Assembly: GCA_002205125.1 (NCBI GenBank)
Contig: NIOE01000008.1
Coordinates: forward strand, 248,001-312,000
Source of the DNA: Roseateles noduli
GTDB taxonomy: Bacteria; Pseudomonadota; Gammaproteobacteria; Burkholderiales; Burkholderiaceae_C
DNA length: 64,000 nucleotides
Direction of reading: 5' to 3'
Shown: piece after piece, positions 1-8,237 of the stretch
Layout of the letters: every line of letters begins with the position of its first letter
Position numbering within the stretch: the stretch's first letter is position 1
Made by a program: the position numbers and the translations under genes
Notes under the pieces: model-generated
Seen by the model: only the letters and a program-made list of their open reading frames with translations
Told to the model about the DNA's origin: nothing
The model's database searches: none

Positions 1-411
1 ATCGACGCGCTGTTTCGTCGCGTCTAGCCAGCCTGGTTGATCCGACGTATCCGACGAGAAACTCACCGCCCAGGCCACGTCCGCCGGACGCGCCTTGCGC
101 AGCTCGATCGCCGCCTGCTGCTGCTCGTCCAGCGGCGGGAAGTCCGGATAGTCGACGTTGATCGTCAGCACCTTGAAGCCGAGCTGGCGCGCGGCGTCGA
201 TGAACGCCGGATCGGCGTTGTGCAGATGCACGTGCGAATCGATCTTCGGGACCTTGGCGAAGTCCGCCATCGTGTAGCGGTCTCCGTCGTTGTCCTTGGA
301 CTTCGGTGCCGCCAGGACGCCAGAAGAGGCGGCCATCGCGACGGCCGTCAATGCGGCGCTCAGCAGGGCCGGCAGCGCGGCGCGGACGGGAGTTCTCGTC
401 ATGTGGGTCAT
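1..411 (-). CDS. secreted amidohydrolase family protein, N-terminal part only
   Basis: The reading frame enters from the window edge and starts at an ATG at 411, with a second in-frame ATG at 402. It begins with a hydrophobic, Ala-rich signal-like segment, then reads KIDSHVHLH, the metal-binding HxH signature at the start of TIM-barrel amidohydrolases (Amidohydro_2 type). The rest of the barrel lies outside the window, so metal ligands further along and the substrate cannot be judged. It sits 33 bases downstream of the GH114 gene on the same strand and is probably co-transcribed with it and the TonB-dependent receptor. A role in processing the released sugar is possible but is only inferred from position. 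No clear ribosome-binding site precedes either ATG. Confidence 0.75.
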   Translation of the reverse strand, partial: MTHMTRTPVRAALPALLSAALTAVAMAASSGVLAAPKSKDNDGDRYTMADFAKVPKIDSHVHLHNADPAFIDAARQLGFKVLTINVDYPDFPPLDEQQQAAIELRKARPADVAWAVSFSSDTSDQPGWLDATKQRVD

Positions 412-444
412 TGGATCAACAACTGTGGAAGCAGTGGAGGAAGG

Positions 445-1269
445 TCAGTTGCAGCTGTAGCGGTAGGCGTCGTCCAGGTCCAGCGGCAGCACCAGCGTGC
501 GGATCTTCGCGGCGGTCATCTTCGTGCAGAGCTTGTCGCGCGCGCCGTTGGTGTTCTTCTTGTACTTGGAGGCGTACTCCGCGTTGAACACGGGCTTGTT
601 CTTGCTCGTGAACACCGAGTAGCCGCCGCACTCGTCGTACTGGTTGCACTGCTCGTTGACGGCCATGTCGAAATACGGCTCCAGCTGCGCCAGCTGGTCG
701 ACGTCGTTCTTCAGCGCGATGGCCAGGCCGCGGCCGTGGGCGGCGTTGGCGAGGTACTTGTTGTAGTCGAGCTGCGTGGCCGACGTCAGCGGGAAGCCCG
801 TCGCGTTGGTATAGCCGTCGACGTTGTCCGGCTCGACGCCGTCGCAGCCCTTGGACACCGCCAGGTCGAGGCGGCTGAGCATCACCGCGCGCACGTTGGC
901 CGAGCGGGTGTCCAGCCACTTCTCGCCGGCCCAGCCGTCCAGCGCCTTGCCCATGTCGGCGGCGTTGAAGCTGCCGAAGTCGGCGCGCCAGTTCTCCGAG
1001 CTGCCGGCGGAGAAGTAGCAGACGACCTTGCGGCCCTGCGCCTTCAGCCCGGCGATGGTCTGCGCGGTGGTGTCGAACAGGTCGATGTCGTACACGGCCA
1101 CGTTGTAGCCGGTGTTGAGCGTGCCCGTCAGTTGCCACTGCCAGGTCGTATTCACGCCGGGCTTCCACCACGACTGCGCTTGCGCGCCGGTCGCGGCGGT
1201 GAGACCCAGCGCCAATGCGGCGGCGGTGGCGAGGCCGGTGGCCATCGAACGGATCAGCGATCGTTTCAT
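445..1269 (-). CDS. secreted GH114 endo-alpha-1,4-polygalactosaminidase
   Basis: The 274-residue product belongs to glycoside hydrolase family 114, known to cut alpha-1,4-linked galactosamine polymers such as fungal galactosaminogalactan and the Pel polysaccharide. It has a signal peptide with an Ala-Gln-Ala cleavage site near residue 31, so it is exported. Family landmarks are visible: the YDID segment near 60, CYFSAGS near 84-90, GCDGVEPDN at 141-149 with conserved acidic residues, and a Cys-rich NEQCNQYDEC stretch. The start was chosen at the ATG preceded by AGGAGA; a longer frame exists upstream but lacks a site. It lies 209 bases downstream of the TonB-dependent receptor on the same strand and opposite the amino-sugar catabolic genes, which supports a galactosamine-polymer substrate. 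Confidence 0.88.
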   Translation of the reverse strand: MKRSLIRSMATGLATAAALALGLTAATGAQAQSWWKPGVNTTWQWQLTGTLNTGYNVAVYDIDLFDTTAQTIAGLKAQGRKVVCYFSAGSSENWRADFGSFNAADMGKALDGWAGEKWLDTRSANVRAVMLSRLDLAVSKGCDGVEPDNVDGYTNATGFPLTSATQLDYNKYLANAAHGRGLAIALKNDVDQLAQLEPYFDMAVNEQCNQYDECGGYSVFTSKNKPVFNAEYASKYKKNTNGARDKLCTKMTAAKIRTLVLPLDLDDAYRYSCN

Positions 1270-1478
1270 GAGTTCTCCTGGGATGCGGCCGGCAATGCGG
1301 CCGGCTTGTTGTGGAACGCCCAACGTCCTCTCAAGAACATCCCGATTCGAATACGGCGACCGGATGACGCCGGCTGGATGGCCCAGTCCGGCGTCTCCCG
1401 TCTGTCCTGCTTGCTTGTCTTGCCCGCTTCTTTTTTTCCAGCGCTGTGCTGGTCTGTTCTTCTTCGATCAGCGCGGCG

Positions 1479-4352
1479 TCAGAACTTGATGCTCGCGCCG
1501 AGCGTGAACGCACGGCCCCAGCGGTTGTAGCCCTGCGGCAAGGTGATGTTGCCGTCGCCCAGCGTGTACTCCTGCTTGGCGTCGGTGAGGTTGCGGCCCT
1601 CGATGGAGACGCGCAGCCACTTGTTGACGTCGTACGCGGCCTGCGCGGTCAGCCAGGTGATGGCCTTGGCGCGCTCGTTGAAGCCCGGGCCGATCACGTT
1701 GATCGCGGACACGAACTCGTCCGTGTGGTCGGCCGTGGCGCTGATGCTCCACGGGCCCTTCTCGTACAGCAGGCCCAGCGACGAGGTCGCCGGCGCGATG
1801 CCTTCCAGCGGGCGCTTCTCGCCGCCCACCCAGCTGTCGGAGCGGTTGCGCGTGTACTGCGCCCGCACGCCGAAGCCGTTGTCCCACAGGTGCTGGAAGC
1901 CGATCTCCATGCCGCGGACCTTGGCCTTGTCGCCGTTGATGGGCTTCATCACGTTGAACAGGTGGCCCGGCACGCCGATGTCGACGCCGGTGGTCCAGCT
2001 GGTGGTGATCTGGTTCTTGATGTCCTTCTGGAACACCGCGAAGGTCAGCGCCGAGTTGCGCGCGTAGTACCACTCCAGCGAGGCGTCGTACTGCTTGGCG
2101 CTGTAGGGCTTCAGATCGGCGTTGCCGCCGAAGACCTGCGTGAAGTCGCCCCAGGCGACGCTGGCCGTCGTGCTGGTTGGCGCGAGCTGCTCGACCGACG
2201 GCCGCGCCATCGTCTTGGCCGCGCCCAGGCGCAGCTGCAGCTTGTCGGTGAAGTGCCAGACGAAGTTGGCCGACGGCAGGCCGTAGGTGTACTCGGCGTC
2301 CTGGCTGATCTCGGTCGGGTCCGCGTAGTGGGCCGTGTAGTTGAACGGGCCGTTCTCGGTCAGGCCGTCGATCTTGGCGTCCCAGGCCTTGGCCGTCGTC
2401 TTGGTCTTGACCAGGCGCACGCCGATGTCGGCGTTCCACTGCTCGCCGGAGAGGTCCGCCTCGACGAAGAAGGAGGTCGTCTTCTCCCGCACGCGGTAGC
2501 TCTGCAGCGGGTTCCAGACCGGCGCGGCCTGGCTGAAGTCGTAGGTGCCGCCGTCCGGACGCGGCTTGCCGTTGTAGGCCTGCAGCGCCGCGAGGTAGTT
2601 GGGCACGTCGAAGCCCAGGAAGGTGCGCGGGAAGCTGCCGCTGACGCCGTTCATGAAGTTGGGCGGGCTCAGGTGCTCGTTGAGCACGTTGCCGCCGAGC
2701 TGGCCGACGTTGATCGCGTTGGTGCCGGAGTAGTAGTTCTCGCCGGCGTTGATCGCGTTGTCGACCAGGTCGCGGTTCTTGTCGCGCCGCGTGGCCTGCA
2801 CGCCGAACTGGATCTGGTCGACGTTGAAGCGGTCCACCGCCAGCGTGCCGTTCAGCGTCAGGCCGCGGATCTTGTCGTCGATGTTGTCGCCGCTCAGGCC
2901 CAGGTAGTGGGTGTTGAAGTCGTTCGGACCGAAGGCACCGCTGGCCAGGCCGCCGATCAGGTCGCGGCCGTCGGCGAAGGTGGTCTTGATGTCGGGCACC
3001 TGCGAGCCGGTGAGGTTCACCGTCGTCACGTTGGGCTGGTTCATGCGCAGCACCGTGTAGGTGTCCTGCCCGCCCGAATGCCGCTTGGAGCTCGACTGGT
3101 AGATGTCGCCGTTGAACTTCAGCGACTCGGTCGCCTTCCACTCGGCGTTGATGCCGTAGACGGCGCTGTCGACGACGCGGTGCGTGGTCAGGTTCAGCAG
3201 CTCGGGGTTGAGCTGGTTGTCCGGATCGGCGCTGTCCATCGTGAAGCCGGTGACGACGCCGTTCTGAGTCTTGATGTTGGACCAGCGGCCCGGCGCGAAC
3301 AGCGTATAGAACGACTGCTGGTAGCCGACCTGCGGCGAGTTCAGCCGCGTCTTGATGCCGTCGACGGTGACCTTGAGCGAATCGCTCGGACGCCACTCGA
3401 CCTTGGCGGACAGCGCCGTGCGCTTCTTCTGTTCCTGGATGGTGCCGACGCGGAACTGGCCGGGGCCGATCAGGCCTTCCTCGTCCTTGTCCAGCACGCC
3501 GTTGCCGTTCGGATCGATGTTGCCGCCCCAGGCGTTGCCGGTCCAGTTGGCGGCCGGGTCGGAGATCGGGTTGCGCGTCCAGCCGCCGTCGTTGCCGGCC
3601 GAATCGGTGCGCACCTTGCGGTCGGCGTAGACCACGCCGAAGAGCACGCCCAGTTCCTTGCCGAAGGTGTTGCTGTAGGTGGCCGAGAGCTTGCCGCCGT
3701 TGAGCTTGGACATCGTGTTGCGATCGCCTTCGACGCGCAGGATGCCGTGCTGGCCGGGCTGGTCGAAGGGGCTGGCCGAGCGCAGGTTCACCAGGCCGCC
3801 GATCGCGCCTTCCATCACCGAGGCCTGCGCCGACTTCACGACGTCGGCGCCGCTGATGATGTCCGAGGGCAGCACGTCGAAGGCGAAGTCGCGGCCTTCG
3901 CCGTCGGTGGCCAGGATGCGGCCGTTGAAGGTCGTCAGCGTGTATTCAGGGCCCAGGCCGCGGACGCTGACCTTCTGGCCTTCGCCGCCGGCGGTGCGCG
4001 AGATCGACACGCCGGTGATGTGGCTCAGCGAGTCGGCCACGTTGTCGTCGGGGAAGCGGCCGAGCTCGGTCGCGCTGATGCTGTCCTGCACGCCCGAGGC
4101 GCTGCGCTTGAGGTTCAGCGAGCGCTGCAGGCTGGCGCGGGTGCCGGTGATCTCGACGCGGTCGAGCGTCTGGTCGGCGTCCTTGGCCTTCGCGTCGGCC
4201 TTGGCTTCAGCGGGCGCCGATGCGGCCGCGGCCGGCGGCTGGACCTGCGCCTGGGCCGCACCCATGGCGGTCAGCGCGGCGATCGCGGCGGCGGCGGCAA
4301 CGGGCCGCGGCGCAAAACCGGCGATCAGGAGGGAGGACAGGGGAGCTCGCAT
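1479..4352 (-). CDS. TonB-dependent receptor (Xanthomonas/Caulobacter type)
   Basis: The 957-residue outer-membrane receptor has a signal peptide (mature end after an Ala-Gln-Ala site), an Ala/Lys-rich linker, a TonB-box-like segment RVEITGTRASLQ, a plug domain (about residues 75-200) and a long beta barrel ending in the C-terminal Phe typical of outer-membrane barrels. The sequence style fits the TIGR01782 subfamily, which often imports oligosaccharides. Its neighbours (GH114 enzyme, kinase, AgaS-like and AgaR-like genes) make galactosamine oligomers the likely cargo, like the AgaO receptors of Shewanella pathways. AAGGAA lies six bases before the ATG. Its upstream region carries repeated CTTTC boxes, so repression by the DeoR-type regulator is likely. 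The 209 bases after its stop hold no clear terminator. Confidence 0.92.
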   Translation of the reverse strand: MRAPLSSLLIAGFAPRPVAAAAAIAALTAMGAAQAQVQPPAAAASAPAEAKADAKAKDADQTLDRVEITGTRASLQRSLNLKRSASGVQDSISATELGRFPDDNVADSLSHITGVSISRTAGGEGQKVSVRGLGPEYTLTTFNGRILATDGEGRDFAFDVLPSDIISGADVVKSAQASVMEGAIGGLVNLRSASPFDQPGQHGILRVEGDRNTMSKLNGGKLSATYSNTFGKELGVLFGVVYADRKVRTDSAGNDGGWTRNPISDPAANWTGNAWGGNIDPNGNGVLDKDEEGLIGPGQFRVGTIQEQKKRTALSAKVEWRPSDSLKVTVDGIKTRLNSPQVGYQQSFYTLFAPGRWSNIKTQNGVVTGFTMDSADPDNQLNPELLNLTTHRVVDSAVYGINAEWKATESLKFNGDIYQSSSKRHSGGQDTYTVLRMNQPNVTTVNLTGSQVPDIKTTFADGRDLIGGLASGAFGPNDFNTHYLGLSGDNIDDKIRGLTLNGTLAVDRFNVDQIQFGVQATRRDKNRDLVDNAINAGENYYSGTNAINVGQLGGNVLNEHLSPPNFMNGVSGSFPRTFLGFDVPNYLAALQAYNGKPRPDGGTYDFSQAAPVWNPLQSYRVREKTTSFFVEADLSGEQWNADIGVRLVKTKTTAKAWDAKIDGLTENGPFNYTAHYADPTEISQDAEYTYGLPSANFVWHFTDKLQLRLGAAKTMARPSVEQLAPTSTTASVAWGDFTQVFGGNADLKPYSAKQYDASLEWYYARNSALTFAVFQKDIKNQITTSWTTGVDIGVPGHLFNVMKPINGDKAKVRGMEIGFQHLWDNGFGVRAQYTRNRSDSWVGGEKRPLEGIAPATSSLGLLYEKGPWSISATADHTDEFVSAINVIGPGFNERAKAITWLTAQAAYDVNKWLRVSIEGRNLTDAKQEYTLGDGNITLPQGYNRWGRAFTLGASIKF

Positions 4353-4423
4353 CTCAGGTTCCTTTTGTTGGCTTGTCCGCTGCCAGTCCTGGACCTCGAC
4401 CGGCTTGCCGCAAGTCTACGTAG

Positions 4424-4659
4424 TCTTTCGATTAATTTCGCATATCGTTTTTACCGACGTTTATTCTTTCGAATTGATGATGGTCGAAAGAATTCGAGCA
4501 GCAATTTCTTACCAATGCACTGCGATAGCGCCTGAGATGCCCGGGTTTTCCCGCGAAACGCGCCTGATCGGGGCCTCTCACGGTTTCTTCCGTTGTGTTT
4601 CCGCTTTCCTTCCCCTATTCTTTCGTTCGAAAGCTTCAGACGACCTTCAAGAAAGAAAG
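4424..4659. promoter_or_regulatory. cluster of CTTTC/GAAAG boxes, probable AgaR operators
   Basis: The 315-base divergent region between receptor and transporter contains TCTTTCGA at 4424-4431, a 9-base inverted repeat TTCTTTCGA (4464-4472) and TCGAAAGAA (4484-4492), CTTTC at 4604-4608, a tight palindrome CTTTCG-tt-CGAAAG at 4620-4633, and two GAAAG cores at 4651-4659. Published AgaR motifs in Proteobacteria share a CTTTC core in several copies and arrangements. The DeoR-family gene at 9362 is the obvious candidate ligand. Binding is inferred, not shown. Confidence 0.7.
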
Positions 4660-4667
4660 CGATCTCC

Positions 4668-5549
4668 ATGCAACGTCATTGGCTGACCTACGCGCTGGTC
4701 ACGACCCTGTTCTGGGGTGCGTGGGGCGCGCTGACGGGCTTGTCTTCCGAACGCGGCTTCCCGGACACGCTGGTCTACGTCGTGTGGGCGCTGACCATGA
4801 TCCCGCCGGCCCTGTTCGTGCTGGCCCGCGCGGGATGGAAGCTGCAGCTCGACCGCCGCGCCGTGATCCAGGGTCTGACGGTCGGACTGCTGGGCGCGGG
4901 CGGGCAGATGCTGCTGTTCCGCGCGGTCGAGTCCGGGCCGGCCTACCTGATCTTCCCGATCGTGTCGCTGTCGCCGGGCGTCACCATCGCGCTGTCCTTC
5001 GGACTGCTGCGCGAGCGTACCGGCAAGCTCGGCGTCGCCGGCATCGTGCTGGCGCTCTTCGCCCTGCCGCTCTTCGACTACCAGCCCGGCCAGCAGAGCC
5101 AGGCGCTGGGACTGTGGTTCGCGCTGGCCATCGTCGTGATGGCCGCGTGGGGCCTGCAGGCCTACTTCCTGAAGACCGCCAACAACGCCGCCAGCGCGGA
5201 GAGCATCTTCTTCTACATGACCCTCAGCGCGCTGCTGTGCATCCCGGCCGCGCTGTGGATGACGGACTTCTCCAAGCCCATCCCCTGGGGCTGGGACGGC
5301 CCCGGCCTGGCCGCCTGCATCCAGGTGCTCAACGCGATCGGCGCGCTCACGCTGGTCTACGCCTTCCGCTACGGCAAGGCGCTCGTGGTCTCGCCGCTGG
5401 TCAACGCCGGCGCCCCGCTGCTGACGGCCCTCGCGTCGATGGCGATGAGCGGCGCCACCCCCGGCGGCTTCAAGCTGGCCGGCGTCGCGCTGGCGCTGCT
5501 CGCCGCGCTGCTGCTGGCCCTCCAACCCGAAGGCGACGCCAAGACCTGA
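4668..5549 (+). CDS. EamA/DMT-family inner-membrane transporter
   Basis: The 293-residue protein is almost entirely hydrophobic, with about ten transmembrane helices in two EamA-like halves, typical of drug/metabolite transporters. It is the first gene of the plus-strand amino-sugar operon and shares its promoter region with the divergent receptor. The simplest reading is that it carries galactosamine (or a short oligomer) across the inner membrane, taking the place of the permease AgaP in other pathways; the substrate is inferred from context only. The start is the ATG at 4668, where the hydrophobic sequence begins; the preceding AAGAAAGAAAG is a weak ribosome-binding site that overlaps two GAAAG operator cores. 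Confidence 0.85.
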   Translation: MQRHWLTYALVTTLFWGAWGALTGLSSERGFPDTLVYVVWALTMIPPALFVLARAGWKLQLDRRAVIQGLTVGLLGAGGQMLLFRAVESGPAYLIFPIVSLSPGVTIALSFGLLRERTGKLGVAGIVLALFALPLFDYQPGQQSQALGLWFALAIVVMAAWGLQAYFLKTANNAASAESIFFYMTLSALLCIPAALWMTDFSKPIPWGWDGPGLAACIQVLNAIGALTLVYAFRYGKALVVSPLVNAGAPLLTALASMAMSGATPGGFKLAGVALALLAALLLALQPEGDAKT

Positions 5550-5605
5550 CCCCACGGTCCGGTCGTCCGCCCCTCATCCGACAGATTCGACAGGAAGGAT
5601 TCCCC

Positions 5606-6937
5606 TTGAAGCTCATGCTCGATCTCGTGCGACGCCACAAGCAGTCGGCGTCCGGGTCCACGGCAGGTTCGGCCGGCCCGGCCTCCGGCACGGCCGCTCC
5701 GGCCATCGGCATCCCGTCGATGTGCTCGGCCCATCCGGTCGTCGTCGCCGCGACGCTGCGCGAGTGCGGCGCGCTCGGCCGCCCTGCGCTGATCGAGGCG
5801 ACCTCCAACCAGGTCAACCAGGACGGCGGCTACACCGGCATGAAGCCGGCGGACTTCCGCCGCTTCGTCGAGGCGATCGCGAAGGCCGAGGGCGTCGATC
5901 CCGGCCTGCTGATCCTCGGCGGCGACCACCTCGGTCCCAACGCCTGGCGCAAGCAGCCCGCGGCGCAGGCGATGGCCAAGGCGGAGGTGATGGTGGCGCA
6001 GTACGTCGCGGCGGGCTTCCGCAAGATCCATCTGGATTGCTCGATGTCCTGCGCGGACGATCCGGTGCCCTTGTCCGAAGCCGAGATCGCCGCCCGCGCC
6101 GTGCGCCTGTGTCTGGCCGCCGAGGCCGCCTGGCGCGACACGCCCGACCGCGGCGAGCCGCCGGTCTACGTCATCGGCACCGAGGTGCCGGTGCCGGGCG
6201 GCGCGCATGAGGACCTGGAAGAGCTCGCGGTGACCTCGCCCGAAGCAGCCGGCGCGACGCTGGCGCTGCACCGCGATGCCTTCGCGAAGTCCGGCCTCGA
6301 CGCTGCCTGGGAACGCGTGATCGCGATGGTCGTCCAGCCGGGCGTCGAGTTCGACCACCACAAGGTCATCGACTACAAGCCGGAGAAGGCGCGCGCGCTG
6401 AGCACGTTCATCGAATCGCAGCCGGGCCTGGTCTTCGAGGCGCACTCGACCGACTACCAGACACCGGAGCGGCTGGCGCAACTTGCGCGCGATCACTTCG
6501 CGATCCTGAAGGTCGGCCCTGGCGCGACCTTCGCGCTGCGCGAGACGCTGTGGGCGCTGGCCGCCGTCGAAAGCGAATGGCTGGGCCCGCAGGCCGGCCA
6601 GGACAACCTGATCGATACGGTGCTCGGCGTGATGCGCGCGGAGCCCGGTCACTGGGCGCCCTACTACCAGGACCCGGCGCGCGTGCAGGTTGACCTGGCC
6701 TACAGCCTGAGCGACCGCATCCGCTACTACTGGGCGCATCCGAAGGTGCAGACCGCCTGCGCGGCGCTGCTGGACCGGCTGGAGCATTCGCCGCCGCCGC
6801 TGACGCTGCTGAGCCAGTACCTGCCGCGCCAGTACGACGCGATCCGCGACGGCCGCCTGCGCAACCGCCCCGCGGAGCTGCTGCGCGACGGCGCCGCGCA
6901 GTCGCTGCGCCCCTACCTCGCCGCCTGCGCCGCCTGA
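5606..6937 (+). CDS. D-tagatose-bisphosphate aldolase non-catalytic subunit family (KbaZ/GatZ/AgaZ)
   Basis: The 443-residue protein matches the GatZ/KbaZ family over its whole length, with the conserved IPSMCSAHP opening, ILGGDHLGPNAW, KIHLDCSMSC and EAHSTDYQT blocks. In enteric bacteria the family stabilises the class II aldolase KbaY/GatY that splits tagatose 1,6-bisphosphate; AgaZ has also been proposed as a tagatose-6-phosphate kinase. No KbaY/GatY or PfkB-type kinase gene lies in the window, so its partner is elsewhere or the protein works differently here. I chose the TTG at 5606, because AGGAAGGA at 5592-5599 is ideally spaced for it; the in-frame ATG at 5615 is too far from that site. 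It follows the transporter by 56 bases. Confidence 0.88.
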   Translation: MKLMLDLVRRHKQSASGSTAGSAGPASGTAAPAIGIPSMCSAHPVVVAATLRECGALGRPALIEATSNQVNQDGGYTGMKPADFRRFVEAIAKAEGVDPGLLILGGDHLGPNAWRKQPAAQAMAKAEVMVAQYVAAGFRKIHLDCSMSCADDPVPLSEAEIAARAVRLCLAAEAAWRDTPDRGEPPVYVIGTEVPVPGGAHEDLEELAVTSPEAAGATLALHRDAFAKSGLDAAWERVIAMVVQPGVEFDHHKVIDYKPEKARALSTFIESQPGLVFEAHSTDYQTPERLAQLARDHFAILKVGPGATFALRETLWALAAVESEWLGPQAGQDNLIDTVLGVMRAEPGHWAPYYQDPARVQVDLAYSLSDRIRYYWAHPKVQTACAALLDRLEHSPPPLTLLSQYLPRQYDAIRDGRLRNRPAELLRDGAAQSLRPYLAACAA

Positions 6938-7039
6938 ACGACAGAACGCAAGAACGCCCGAACGTCCGGATGCCAGAACGCGTGACGACCTGAACCGCTT
7001 CGACCTCCGGCCCTTTCTCATAAAACAAGACCCGTCACG

Positions 7040-8215
7040 ATGAGCCTGCTCCACTTCGAATCCGCCGAACTCGCCCGCCGCGGCGCGCCGCACACCGCGC
7101 GCGAGATCGCCCAGCAACCGGAGGTCTGGCGCACGGTGCATGCGCTGGTGCAATCGCAGCGCGCGGCGATCGACGCCTTCCTGCAGCCGCTGCTGGCGCT
7201 GCCGGACCTGCGCATCGTGCTGACGGGCGCGGGCAGTTCCGCCTTCATCGGGCAATGCCTGACCCCGGCGCTGCTGGAGCTGCTGGGCGCGAGGCCCGGG
7301 ATCCGCGTCGAGGCCATCGCCACGACCGACATCGTCTCCAACCCCGCGCAGTGCCTGCAGCCGGGCGTGCCGACGCTGCTGGTGTCCTTCGCCCGCTCCG
7401 GCAACAGCCCGGAGAGCCTGGCGGCGGTGGAGCTCGCCGACGCGACCGTGCGCGAGTGCCATCACCTCGCGGTGACCTGCGCGGCCGAAGGCACGCTGGC
7501 GCGCCGGCTCGGCGATCGCGAACGCGCCCACGTGCTGCTGCTGCCCGACGAGACCCACGACCGCGCCTTCGCGATGACCTCGAGCTTCACCGGCATGCTG
7601 CTGGCGGCGGCCTGGGCCTTCGGTCTCGCCCTGCCCTCGGCCGAGGCGCTCGGCGACGCGGCGCGCCAGTTGCTCGCGACCGAGGCGACGCGGTTGGACG
7701 CGCTGAACGCAGTGTCCTTCGAGCGCGTCGTCGTGCTCGGCAGCAACGGCCTGCAGGGTCTGGCGAAGGAAGCCGCGCTGAAGGTGCTGGAGCTGAGCGA
7801 CGGCCGCCTGGTCGCGCTGGCCGATTCGCCGCTGGGTTTCCGTCACGGTCCGAAGACGGTGCTGAACGACCGCACGCTGGTGCTGATCGTGCTGTCCAAC
7901 GACAGCTACACCCGCCGCTACGACCTGGACCTGCTGCGCGAGCTGCGCCGTCAGGGTCGCGGCCGGATCGTCGCGCTCAGCACCTCCGCGCTGAACGCCG
8001 AGGACGCGCTGGCCGAGGACGACGTGCTGCTCGACCTGCCGGTGAACGCGCCCGACCTGGCGCTCGCGCCGGTGGCGCTGGTCTTCGCGCAGTGCCTGGC
8101 GCTGCTGGCTTCGCTCAAGCTCGGCATCACGCCGGACAATCCCAGCGCCTCGGGCACCGTGACACGCGTCGTCAGCGGCGTCATCATCCATCCGCTCGCC
8201 ACTCCGGCGCCTTGA
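7040..8215 (+). CDS. agaS: AgaS-like SIS-domain galactosamine-6-phosphate deaminase/isomerase
   Basis: The 391-residue protein has two SIS (sugar isomerase) domains; the phosphosugar-binding loops LTGAGSSAFIG and SFARSGNSPES are clear in the first. AgaS converts galactosamine 6-phosphate to tagatose 6-phosphate plus ammonia and was shown to be the main deaminase in E. coli and Shewanella GalNAc pathways. Its position between the AgaZ-like gene and the kinase gene matches that role. The 102-base gap before it holds one CTTTC core (7013-7017) and a run of GAACG repeats, so an internal promoter is possible. The ribosome-binding site is weak. Confidence 0.88.
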   Translation: MSLLHFESAELARRGAPHTAREIAQQPEVWRTVHALVQSQRAAIDAFLQPLLALPDLRIVLTGAGSSAFIGQCLTPALLELLGARPGIRVEAIATTDIVSNPAQCLQPGVPTLLVSFARSGNSPESLAAVELADATVRECHHLAVTCAAEGTLARRLGDRERAHVLLLPDETHDRAFAMTSSFTGMLLAAAWAFGLALPSAEALGDAARQLLATEATRLDALNAVSFERVVVLGSNGLQGLAKEAALKVLELSDGRLVALADSPLGFRHGPKTVLNDRTLVLIVLSNDSYTRRYDLDLLRELRRQGRGRIVALSTSALNAEDALAEDDVLLDLPVNAPDLALAPVALVFAQCLALLASLKLGITPDNPSASGTVTRVVSGVIIHPLATPAP

Positions 8216-8237
8216 TCCGCAGCTTCCGATTGCGCCC

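Noticed and set aside
1-411. Assigning the edge amidohydrolase as the missing GalNAc-6-phosphate deacetylase.
   Set aside because: It has a signal peptide and so acts outside the cytoplasm, whereas that deacetylase works on the phosphorylated sugar inside.
1446-4535. A 1029-residue plus-strand frame opposite the TonB-dependent receptor.
   Set aside because: The composition is Val/Arg/Ala/Gln-rich without domains, while the receptor on the other strand has a full signal peptide, plug and barrel.
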